From: a virus
Virus record (IMG/VR): IMGVR_UViG_3300032220_000576
Span: 1 to 32,626 of that record
Reading direction: 5' to 3' (one strand)
DNA: 32,626 nucleotides
Shown: piece by piece, positions 1 through 6,475 of the stretch
Numbering within the stretch: the first letter of the stretch is position 1
Layout: each line of letters begins with the position of its first letter
Program-made: the position numbers and the translations under genes
Notes under the pieces: generated by a model
The model's input: only the letters and a program-made list of their open reading frames with translations
The model's database searches: none
What the model was told of the DNA's origin: nothing

Positions 1-180
1 CTTTGTTTTATGCGAAAACTTAGGATATGTCGTTACTTCTTTTGACTCAGTAAATGGTGACTTTGATTGAGTCTCTTCACCCTTTGCTCTTTTTTTACGA
101 GCAGCACAATGAGCCTTTTGTGAAAAACCTTGTGGGTTATCACAGTCTACTGATTTTTTATATTCTTTAGACCAACTCAT
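1..180 (-). CDS. Partial small basic phage protein, runs off left edge
   Basis: This open frame begins with ATG at 180 and stays open for 60 codons to the window edge, so its C-terminus is missing. It is too truncated to appear as a complete ORF, but it follows gp16 by only 12 bases on the same strand. The visible protein starts MSWSKEYKKS and continues with a cluster carrying two Cys (residues 13 and 25) and the motif NPQGFSQKAHC, then a basic run ARKKRAK. Small proteins with an NPxGFSQKAHC motif are common in T4-like cyanophages; I recall them as a DUF6321-like family of unknown function, but I am unsure of that name. In T4 the next gene would be terminase large subunit gp17, so this is likely a small insertion between genes 16 and 17. 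No strong ribosome binding site is visible before the ATG. Function unknown. Confidence 0.72.
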   Translation of the reverse strand, partial: MSWSKEYKKSVDCDNPQGFSQKAHCAARKKRAKGEETQSKSPFTESKEVTTYPKFSHKTK

Positions 181-192
181 TAAACTATATGT

Positions 193-615
193 TTACTCTT
201 TATTATTTAGAAAACCTTGTTTGAGTAATTTTGACAACTCAGATGTTGAACCAACAAATACTGCATTGTTCGTGACATTATTTGTGGTTTTTATTGTATC
301 TTCTTCTACATCCTTTAATTTTTTCTGTAAATCAATTAATTTATCAGTTACATCTCCAACACTTTTAATCAATTGACCAGCAACTTCATATGCCCTCGGA
401 CTATCACTCTCTCCAGCAAGTTCCATAATACCATTGATCGCTTCTTGTCCCTTTTCTATAAGAGAGTACAAGTTTGCACGAGTATATTCGTAGTCTTTTT
501 TAATATCATCTTGCTTTTCATTCAAAGATGGTATTATTTCAGGCTTAGTGTCTTCTACTTCTACAATGCTACTTTCGATATTCAAAGCTTTATCAATCTC
601 ATCGTAATTTGGCAT
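193..615 (-). CDS. gp16: Terminase small subunit gp16
   Basis: The 140-aa protein matches T4 gp16 (164 aa) at two places: DSPRAYEV at residues 71-78 (T4 has ADSPRHMEV) and VFVGSTSELSKLLKQ at 119-133 (T4 has VFMGSPTELMDEI). Between them lies a charged helical stretch (about 80-108) that fits the central coiled coil used for oligomerisation. The family role is to form a ring that regulates the gp17 nuclease/ATPase during DNA packaging into proheads. The gene lies 10 bases after gp15, as in T4. The start is the only ATG that keeps the acidic N-terminal segment. No clear Shine-Dalgarno sequence precedes it, so translation may depend on coupling to gp15. Assignment rests on the motifs plus position. 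Confidence 0.9.
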   Translation of the reverse strand: MPNYDEIDKALNIESSIVEVEDTKPEIIPSLNEKQDDIKKDYEYTRANLYSLIEKGQEAINGIMELAGESDSPRAYEVAGQLIKSVGDVTDKLIDLQKKLKDVEEDTIKTTNNVTNNAVFVGSTSELSKLLKQGFLNNKE

Positions 616-625
616 AATTTATTCA

Positions 626-1672
626 TCAAATGTCTACTTGTCTTGTTGGGCTAAACTCTTTGGCGTCTCCTAGATAGGTCCAGTTTTCATTAAATCCAAA
701 GTCATCATCTGCTTCGACTAAAGCATCATCTTCCACAGTAAGTCTATTGATAGATGCACTTTGAAGATGTGAAGATGCCGCTGTATCATTATATCCTCTT
801 TGAACATTTAATGTATCAGCATCGACAATACCGGTAACTAGCATAATTTCATTACCAATAATTATTCTATCATTGGTAGTAAATGGTATTGTACTATTTA
901 CCTGTAAAACGAGAGATGAATTATTTACATCTGAGATTAAGTATGCTGAGTTATCATTATTATAGTCTTTTTTCGCTTGTGGAGTTGCGACATAACGCAT
1001 TTCACGTCTAGCGGTTCTCGTATTGGTATCACTATAAAGATCAACTTGAACTTTCTTAATAAGACCCTCAGAACTATCTGCGATTGGACCAAACAGATAA
1101 GTTTTTGCTGTAAACTGTAATGTATAAATTAGTGCTCTTCGTGTAGAAAAATCTCCTTCATAATCATCTTGGAAATTAATACTATCTAGTGTAATTGGAA
1201 TATCTCTTTTTTCGCCAATTGAATCGACTAGATCAACAGTTACGTTGAATGCTGGTTGAAAGTATGGTAATATCTGCTCAACTATTTGAAGAGCATCATC
1301 ATTCAACTTGCAAAGTATACTAAGTTCAAATCCAATATTATATGGTACGGGCATAAAAACTTTTTTAATGTTTGCACCATCACAAACCTTAAATGTTTGA
1401 GTTATGCTACTTTTTCTTGTTGCATCATATTGAATTGAAACCATTTCAAAAGACATTCTTGGTAATGTAATTTGAATTGGTTTATTTAAATCAGACTGTT
1501 GCTCTAAACGAGCTAGGAACTTTTGAACGGGACCATATGCTAATGGAACCCGCATATCGCTGATATTATTATTATCTCCGTCCTTATGTCTGATATGAAT
1601 TTGATTAAAAAGAGTACCAAAGGATATGATTGTCTTTCTAATTATTTCGTGATAATAGTAAGTTCCTAACAT
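626..1672 (-). CDS. gp15: Tail terminator / sheath stabiliser gp15, with extra C-terminal module
   Basis: The 348-aa protein is longer than T4 gp15 (272 aa). The homologous part covers about residues 1-212. The best match is around ALQIVEQILPYFQPAFN (127-143; T4 has FQIVEQILPYFQPHFN), followed by KRDIPITL and a conserved DSSEGLIKKVQVDLYSD (199-215) where T4 has DAEGLIRTTYTDF. In T4, gp15 forms a hexamer that caps the tail tube and sheath and joins the tail to the head-neck gp13/gp14. Residues about 250-310 are extra: a small module with IIGNEIMLVTG and RGYNDTAASSHLQ, which also occurs in the giant gp7-like and 2374-aa proteins of this window. The start ATG shares bases with the gp14 stop (TAATG), so translation is probably coupled. 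Confidence 0.93.
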   Translation of the reverse strand: MLGTYYYHEIIRKTIISFGTLFNQIHIRHKDGDNNNISDMRVPLAYGPVQKFLARLEQQSDLNKPIQITLPRMSFEMVSIQYDATRKSSITQTFKVCDGANIKKVFMPVPYNIGFELSILCKLNDDALQIVEQILPYFQPAFNVTVDLVDSIGEKRDIPITLDSINFQDDYEGDFSTRRALIYTLQFTAKTYLFGPIADSSEGLIKKVQVDLYSDTNTRTARREMRYVATPQAKKDYNNDNSAYLISDVNNSSLVLQVNSTIPFTTNDRIIIGNEIMLVTGIVDADTLNVQRGYNDTAASSHLQSASINRLTVEDDALVEADDDFGFNENWTYLGDAKEFSPTRQVDI

Positions 1673-3099
1673 TAATAACTACCAAATGGATTTGATTCTG
1701 AAAAATCTAAAATGAGATCTGCCTCTTCTTCAATTTCATCATTTTGACTATATTTATCATAAAGATCCATTTGATTAAATGTTTGAACAGAATATATTGC
1801 ACCAGACTCTTTTCCAACAATAGTTTCTCCGGGTAGGAATCCTTGTGTGGTGCTTCCAATACCAACAAAAGAAATTTTAAGAATCTTAGTATCTTTATCC
1901 CATTCTTTGACTCTTGCTCTGGTTCTTGACCTAGTTCCTTCAATTACTTCATTAAACAGGTAGGTTCCAATTCCTGTTATCAGCGTTGGATTTGCAATTG
2001 TAATAGTTGGTGTTGAAGTATATCCAATACCAGGATTTGATATATATATTGCTCTAACAACATCGTTGGAACCAACTCTACCAACAGATGCTATTCCAAC
2101 TGCGGTTACACCAATACCTGCAACTCCAGGAGCACTAACTGTTATTACTGGTGTTGTTGAATATCCAACCCCACCATCTGTTAGAATGAACCTGATAAGA
2201 CCATTATATGTAGTTTCTACAGAACAAGTTGCCGCTGCTCCTGCACCTGCTCCACCATATATTGTTATTGTAGGTGGTACAGTATATCCTACACCAGCAT
2301 TTGTTAAATAGATTCGTTCTACAGAACGAACTCCTGCTCTAACTGTAGTGATAGCAACAGCAGAAGCATTATTATTTGGATTACCAGTTGGTGATGTGCT
2401 AATAGCAACAATAGGATCTGAAGTATATCCAGAACCATCATTATTCAAGAAAATTTGCCTAATATATCCAGTACCAACAGATGCTGTTGCAGTAGCAGTT
2501 ACACCAACACCAACTAGTTGTAAAGTTGTAATATATCCTTCTTCTTGAACTTGAGTATCAATTTCATCAATAGAAGTGTCGATGATTTCATCTTCATATT
2601 CGAAGAGTTCACACTTAAGTTCATAAACATATAATTTTCCTAATTGATAGAAAGGTTGCTCATGCTCAACAAATTTAACTTCAAATAACCTTTGCCCTAG
2701 TGGAAAATATATTAAATCTCCTTCTCTTGGGCGAGTAGAAACTTCAATTTCAGATTCTTCAGTCCCATCATCTAAACCACCTAAAAATGGAGCAATGAAG
2801 TCTTCGAATCTTTCTTTAGATATTGTGATGAGTAACTCATCTCTTAAACTCATACCAAATTTTGTTAGTATATCACCTGCTCCAGAATATCCATCATATG
2901 TGTTTACATATGCTTCTAAGGCAAAGTTATCATCAAATCTTGAAGACTGTATTTCTTCAATTATAGTTTTTCTCTTTACAAACTTTCTTGGAATATAAAT
3001 TACTTCAACACCATACATCCTCAACTGCTCATTTACTAAATCTTGCAGTAGACGCTGTTCGCTAGGTGTTCCTTGTAAGAAAAAGGGATTAAGTGCCAT
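1672..3099 (-). CDS. gp14: Neck protein gp14 with repeat insertion
   Basis: This is a head-neck (head completion) protein. Residues 1-180 align with T4 gp14 (256 aa): GVEVIYIPRKFV (30-41; T4 GVECYYVPREYV), FGMSLRDELLITI (81-93), REGDLIYFPLGQRLFEV (125-141) and EHEQPFYQLGKL (145-156). The C-terminus ends ESNPFGSY, recalling the SSPFDNDF tail of T4. Between them, about residues 190-370, lie four copies of a GxGYxxxPxIxI repeat that T4 lacks; this explains the 475-aa length. A segment LPGETIVGKESGAIYSV (422-438) also recurs in other tail proteins here. In the family, gp13 and gp14 seal the filled head and dock the tail. The gene begins in a TAATG overlap with the stop of gp13. Confidence 0.94.
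   Translation of the reverse strand: MALNPFFLQGTPSEQRLLQDLVNEQLRMYGVEVIYIPRKFVKRKTIIEEIQSSRFDDNFALEAYVNTYDGYSGAGDILTKFGMSLRDELLITISKERFEDFIAPFLGGLDDGTEESEIEVSTRPREGDLIYFPLGQRLFEVKFVEHEQPFYQLGKLYVYELKCELFEYEDEIIDTSIDEIDTQVQEEGYITTLQLVGVGVTATATASVGTGYIRQIFLNNDGSGYTSDPIVAISTSPTGNPNNNASAVAITTVRAGVRSVERIYLTNAGVGYTVPPTITIYGGAGAGAAATCSVETTYNGLIRFILTDGGVGYSTTPVITVSAPGVAGIGVTAVGIASVGRVGSNDVVRAIYISNPGIGYTSTPTITIANPTLITGIGTYLFNEVIEGTRSRTRARVKEWDKDTKILKISFVGIGSTTQGFLPGETIVGKESGAIYSVQTFNQMDLYDKYSQNDEIEEEADLILDFSESNPFGSY
1990..2532 (-). repeat. Four GxGY repeats inside gp14
   Basis: Protein-level repeats occupy about residues 190-370 of gp14. Each copy has a beta-strand such as IYLTN or IYISN, then GxGYT or GVGYS, then two to four residues, P, and a strand like PTITI, often followed by Gly/Ala-rich AGAGAAATC or GIGVTAVG. 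Copies centre near residues 223, 270, 311 and 358. The four are divergent in DNA and amino acids, so they are old. The same unit appears in gp8, the gp7-like protein and the 2374-aa protein. Confidence 0.8.
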
Positions 3100-3941
3100 T
3101 ATCCAATAAAGTCGTATGGTGGTAACTCATGCTCCAGAGCCATGACCTGTTTCAGATTTTCTAGTTCTCTTTCAGCATCCTCATATAATTCTCTACCATT
3201 AAATTCAATACCTCCAGGAAGTTTAACACCTCTAAACTTAATTAAGTTTTGACCCCACTGTCTCTTAATTAATGCGGTTAGATATTTTTTGATAAAACTA
3301 TCATTATAAATTTTAGAAAAATTAGTTGGATCGAGAGCTCTATAACAATCAATAACCATATAGTTTCCTACACTTTGAGCACCCCAATCAATATCCAAAT
3401 ATAGTCTGTTCTGTCTTTTATTGAAACGAACTTGTTTATCTGTAGTTAATAAGAAGTCAATATCTTCTAGATAACTTTTAACCATTGAATATTGTAATAG
3501 TTCAACTGAATTAAAATAGTATAAGTCATTTAAGAATAACTGATACTTAATACTAAACATTCCACCAGAAATGGAACTCGTATCAAATTTAAATATTTTT
3601 TCAATTCCTATAACTGAATCTGGAACTTGAATATAGTTTGATGTTTCGTAAAAATTAAATGTTGTTGTTCCATATCCAGGAATGGATGAAGAACCTGTAG
3701 TCGTAACAATACCTGGTCCTGAAGTATTTCTTGCAGAACCTCTATCAATATCAGCTTGAGTAATCTGATATTTGAGATACATTCTTTCGACACCATCAAA
3801 ATGTCTTTCATTAAAGTATTGAATGGCGTCATCAACTAGATCATCAATTTGATCATCGTCTACGTTTATTTCTAATACGGGCGCACCTAAGCGTCTCAGA
3901 CAATAATCGATAAGTTCTTGTCTAGTTGATGGTTTCGCCAT
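3099..3941 (-). CDS. gp13: Neck protein gp13
   Basis: The 280-aa protein begins MAKPSTRQELIDYCLRRLG and continues with an acidic DDDQIDDLVDDAIQYFNERH segment. This N-terminus is the typical head-completion/neck gp13 signature of T4-like cyanophages (T4 gp13 is 309 aa). The rest holds aromatic-rich segments such as LYLDIDWGAQ and a C-terminus ending LPPYDFIG. In T4, gp13 assembles with gp14 on the portal after packaging and makes the docking site for gp15 and the tail. It lies directly before gp14 with a TAATG overlap, the T4 order. A ribosome binding site AAGGT sits about 10 bases before the ATG, inside the end of the 71-aa gene. Confidence 0.92.
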   Translation of the reverse strand: MAKPSTRQELIDYCLRRLGAPVLEINVDDDQIDDLVDDAIQYFNERHFDGVERMYLKYQITQADIDRGSARNTSGPGIVTTTGSSSIPGYGTTTFNFYETSNYIQVPDSVIGIEKIFKFDTSSISGGMFSIKYQLFLNDLYYFNSVELLQYSMVKSYLEDIDFLLTTDKQVRFNKRQNRLYLDIDWGAQSVGNYMVIDCYRALDPTNFSKIYNDSFIKKYLTALIKRQWGQNLIKFRGVKLPGGIEFNGRELYEDAERELENLKQVMALEHELPPYDFIG

Positions 3942-3943
3942 TT

Positions 3944-4159
3944 TTACTTACCTTCTTTTTTGGTGCTTTCCAATAATGCATCATATTTATTTTGTATTTC
4001 AAGATTTGCCGATAGAAGATTATTTTTTTCTTCAGCAAAATCTGCCGTTAAAGTTTGGAGTTTAGCTTCCAATAAAACATTTTGATTTGTTAGTAACGCT
4101 AATTTTTGATTATATAAACGCACTAAAACATTAACATCAACTTCACTTTCTTTATTCAT
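3944..4159 (-). CDS. Small coiled-coil protein, unknown function
   Basis: This 71-aa protein is mostly one predicted long helix: from about residue 12 to 66 it shows heptad-like spacing of Leu/Val (LVRLYNQKLALLTNQNVLL, then further Leu at seven-residue intervals). It has no Cys or Trp, no signal peptide and no membrane segment. It is compressed between the fibre-like gene (3-base gap) and gp13 (2-base gap), so it is very likely expressed with them. A GGAGGA sequence inside the end of the upstream gene lies 12 bases before its ATG. Short coiled-coil proteins are regular residents of this slot in cyanomyoviruses. A chaperone or trimerisation role for the neighbouring fibre is possible but only inferred. 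Confidence 0.8.
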   Translation of the reverse strand: MNKESEVDVNVLVRLYNQKLALLTNQNVLLEAKLQTLTADFAEEKNNLLSANLEIQNKYDALLESTKKEGK

Positions 4160-4162
4160 ATT

Positions 4163-5842
4163 TTAGAACGTTCCTCCATCTAATGTTGAAGTCCAGAATG
4201 GCTTATTAGTATGTATACCAGTTACAGCAGTTGGAATTATGGAAAGATTCTGAATAGAACCATTATCACCTTCTTTTCTCAAGTTATATGTGTTTGTAAA
4301 ACTTCCCTCAACACCAGTTAGGACAATGGTGGAGACTGTTCCGCCAACTTTTACAACACCATATGCATTTGATGTATCTTGCTTAATGATATCACCAGCA
4401 GAAACTGTAACAGAACTTCCAAGAGTCAAATTAACTTCAGAAACTGCGGTTAGAATCTGCTTCGACGTAATAGTCGGAGCATTTGGATTATTTGTTGATG
4501 TTTGTAATCCATTTTCATCAAAGTAAACAACACCATGAGTGTTGTATCCACCTGTTTGATAATAGATACCTCTAATATCAAGGAAACCTCTAGTACCAGC
4601 TACATTACCAGGTGATGTAATAGTAGCATCTGGAATATAAGTCCATGATCTTGCAGTAGCGGAACTTCCAACATTAGTTCCATCAATGTAACCAAAAAAT
4701 CCAGTTCTATTGTTTGCAGTGCCTACTCCAGTATTATAATCAAACGCAATACCACGATCTGTATTGGTATCAAATGCGTGTGTAATTGTTAACTGTGTAG
4801 TTGTGGTAATACCTGCAGTTGTAGTTCCCTGGATTGTAATAATTTTTGTAGCACTATTATATGCTGTAATAGTAGTTAAACCACTATTTGGTAATGAAGC
4901 ACTACCTTGAATGATATCTCCAGTGTTAATTCCAACAACAGAATCAATGGTAATTGTTGATACTCCAGAAGCAACTGGAGACATAACACTTCTTACGCTT
5001 GTTACGTCACCAATAACAATTATTGGATCATTAATTGATAAAACTGTGGAATTTACGGATGTGGTAGTTCCATCAACGTGCAGGTTACCTTTAATAACAA
5101 CTGTACCTTCATTACTTAAACCATCTGGATATGGATCAATGTAAAGTGTGTCTCCAGAATTAGGTAATGTTGAAATAACATTATTTTCAATCTTTACAGA
5201 ATCAAATATTGATGCTCCACTAACACTAATCGTTCCACCAACATTCAGATTCTTCTCAATACCAACACCACCTTCAACAACTAATGCACCATTATCCTTA
5301 GATGTTGATTCTGTAGTATCTCCAATTGTAATCTGAACGCCACCATCAAAAAACCAGTCAGCACCCTCAATCTCAAAACGATTGTCTGCCGCTTCATCGT
5401 AGCGCATTCCTACGTTCTTATCATCACCAAATGTTAGATAAGTATCGTCTGGAATTACTACGCTACCAATTCCAGTTGGATCGATGATGATATTACCATC
5501 AGTATTAGTTGATGATAGCGTGTTAGCATCTAACCTAAGGTTATCAACATTCCACTGATCTACTTTTCTGTTGTTATCAAGAATAGCAACAATACCACCA
5601 TCACTATTTCTAGTATTTGATACACCATCAATAGCACCTGGAGAGTGCTCCATCATAGAGGCGTAATAATATCCACCAACTGGATTTACATTATTACCAT
5701 CATCTCCGACAAAAATTCTATCTTTATATTGATTAACACCACCGTAACTACCGATACCTGTTACGTAAGCTAATTCACCCCAATTTAGACTTGATGGTTT
5801 ACTAGTACCAGAGGATCTTTTGATCCTAATAATACTTGCCAT
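4163..5842 (-). CDS. Tail fibre-like structural protein
   Basis: The 559-aa protein begins with IRIKRSSGTSKPSSLNWGEL followed by AYV, the phage fibre N-terminal pattern (basic strand, then GELAY) seen in tropism-determinant and tail-fibre heads. A Trp/Asp/Gly-rich part follows. Then comes GALVVEGGVGIEKNLNVGG (about 186-204), a module common in cyanophage fibres. The C-terminal half is built from Thr/Ile/Val/Gly-rich beta segments (for example TITIDSVVGINTGDIIQ and LTLGSSVTVSAGDIIKQ) and ends LDGGTF. It has no transmembrane helix. In T4 this slot, between gene 10 and gene 13, holds genes 11, 12 and wac (short fibre and whisker), none of which is otherwise recognisable here, so it may replace one of them. 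Which receptor it binds, if any, cannot be read from the sequence. Its start overlaps the 75-aa stop (TAATG), with a strong GGAGGT 8 bases upstream. Confidence 0.8.
   Translation of the reverse strand: MASIIRIKRSSGTSKPSSLNWGELAYVTGIGSYGGVNQYKDRIFVGDDGNNVNPVGGYYYASMMEHSPGAIDGVSNTRNSDGGIVAILDNNRKVDQWNVDNLRLDANTLSSTNTDGNIIIDPTGIGSVVIPDDTYLTFGDDKNVGMRYDEAADNRFEIEGADWFFDGGVQITIGDTTESTSKDNGALVVEGGVGIEKNLNVGGTISVSGASIFDSVKIENNVISTLPNSGDTLYIDPYPDGLSNEGTVVIKGNLHVDGTTTSVNSTVLSINDPIIVIGDVTSVRSVMSPVASGVSTITIDSVVGINTGDIIQGSASLPNSGLTTITAYNSATKIITIQGTTTAGITTTTQLTITHAFDTNTDRGIAFDYNTGVGTANNRTGFFGYIDGTNVGSSATARSWTYIPDATITSPGNVAGTRGFLDIRGIYYQTGGYNTHGVVYFDENGLQTSTNNPNAPTITSKQILTAVSEVNLTLGSSVTVSAGDIIKQDTSNAYGVVKVGGTVSTIVLTGVEGSFTNTYNLRKEGDNGSIQNLSIIPTAVTGIHTNKPFWTSTLDGGTF
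4172..4177 (-). promoter_or_regulatory. Ribosome binding site of the 71-aa gene inside the fibre gene end
   Basis: GGAGGA on the minus strand, 12 bases before the ATG at 4159. The same bases are the Gly-Gly codons of the fibre protein's final LDGGTF. Confidence 0.6.
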
Positions 5843-6069
5843 TAAAAGTTACCTCCGTTGATGTCCAAATTCTGGGTTGCTCCAGGTGTTAAAGTTAGCG
5901 TTGCATCCCACTTTTTAGTAGATCCATTATAAACAAGAACCATACCATCTAATAAATTTGTGGCGTTTACATCACTGAGTTCTGATAAAGACAATCCTTG
6001 AGCGCCAGCAAGTGAAGATATGACCTTTACCGCATTTTGTTGCCCTACTCGGACCTTTATTTCAGCCAT
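5842..6069 (-). CDS. Small virion-type protein with LSDV...DGMVLVYN motif
   Basis: The 75-aa protein has a basic N-terminus (MAEIKVRVGQQNAVKV) followed by LSELSDVNATNLLDGMVLVY, NGSTKKWDA and a C-terminus LDINGGNF. The pattern 'L-DV......DG-vL-yn....W' recurs in phage fibre and tail proteins, where it forms a small beta domain. The protein therefore looks like a detached fibre-type domain or a fibre partner. It is the first gene after a late promoter and ends in TAATG with the 559-aa fibre-like gene. The two C-termini resemble each other (LDINGGNF and LDGGTF). No Shine-Dalgarno sequence precedes its own start. Precise role unknown. Confidence 0.78.
   Translation of the reverse strand: MAEIKVRVGQQNAVKVISSLAGAQGLSLSELSDVNATNLLDGMVLVYNGSTKKWDATLTLTPGATQNLDINGGNF
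5851..5856 (-). promoter_or_regulatory. Strong ribosome binding site of the fibre gene inside the 75-aa gene
   Basis: GGAGGT on the minus strand, 8 bases before the ATG at 5842, an ideal spacing. The bases also encode Gly-Gly of the terminal NGGNF of the 75-aa protein. Confidence 0.8.
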
Positions 6070-6096
6070 TTATACAGATTTTCAGGATCTAATTTA

Positions 6097-6104
6097 TATT
6101 TATA
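6097..6104 (-). promoter_or_regulatory. T4-type late promoter box TATAAATA
   Basis: The minus strand reads TATAAATA, identical to the T4 late -10 box recognised by the gp55 sigma factor. It ends 27 bases before the ATG of the 75-aa gene (6069) and overlaps the stop of the 62-aa gene. A second overlapping weaker copy (TATAAATT, 6091-6098) follows. It is placed to start late transcription of the small protein, the fibre-like protein and the neck genes. Confidence 0.65.
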
Positions 6105-6288
6105 TTCCTTCCAACCCAACAGATCCAAGTTTAGAAACAACCTCCTGTTGCTTTAAATAAAGTTTGTAATAACATTTTGCAATGTTCCGTAATGTTTCAA
6201 CATCAGTTACAGAATCTATCTCTGATGCATATTTAAAATATTCAAAACTTTTGCTCAAGTTTTCTAAATTAATTTGATCTGGATCCAT
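6100..6288 (-). CDS. Conserved small cyanophage protein, unknown function
   Basis: The 62-aa protein is acidic and helical, with the core LSKSFEYFKYASEIDS followed by ETLRNIAKCYYKLYLKQQEV. The 'ETLR..AKCY.KLY.KQQE' pattern resembles a small protein I recall from many cyanomyoviruses near the baseplate genes; no function is known to me. It overlaps the 68-aa gene by 20 bases in another frame. The start is supported by a strong AAGGAG (6296-6301) 7 bases upstream. No membrane segment or signal peptide is visible. Confidence 0.8.
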   Translation of the reverse strand: MDPDQINLENLSKSFEYFKYASEIDSVTDVETLRNIAKCYYKLYLKQQEVVSKLGSVGLEGI

Positions 6289-6475
6289 TTACCAACTCCT
6301 TCAATAAAAATTTAATTTCATCAATATCCTTTTTGATCTGTTCAATCTCTTCACGTTGCTTCTTTTTTTCACCTTTCATTTTAAGATATTGTGTATAACC
6401 TGTTGTATCGCAATTAACAATTGCTCCACTATTCTCATCTCTAAAGAGATTTTTGTCTCCTTCTACTGGTATCAT
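6269..6475 (-). CDS. Small coiled-coil protein, unknown function
   Basis: The 68-aa protein begins MIPVEGDKNLFRDENSGAIV and has NCDTTGYTQYLKMK, then a highly charged helix KKKQREEIEQIKKDIDEIKF (37-56) with coiled-coil spacing. The N-terminal 'iPV.g..nL.RD..sgAIvN.D..gY..Yl' pattern is conserved among small proteins of T4-like cyanophages in this slot, function unknown. The start shares TAATG with the stop of the 2374-aa gene, and the end overlaps the 62-aa gene by 20 bases, so all three are likely co-translated. A baseplate or tail accessory role is inferred from position only. Confidence 0.82.
   Translation of the reverse strand: MIPVEGDKNLFRDENSGAIVNCDTTGYTQYLKMKGEKKKQREEIEQIKKDIDEIKFLLKELVNGSRSN

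Noticed and set aside
2066-2548. Plus-strand ORFs rich in Pro/Thr/Val opposite the gp14 repeats
   Set aside because: They are the antisense reading of the Gly/Tyr-rich repeats; the same occurs opposite the giant gene. No ribosome sites or promoters support them.
3984-3991. AATAAATA late-promoter-like box inside the 71-aa gene, 43 bases before gp13
   Set aside because: One mismatch, inside a gene, and at an unusual distance; expected by chance in AT-rich DNA.
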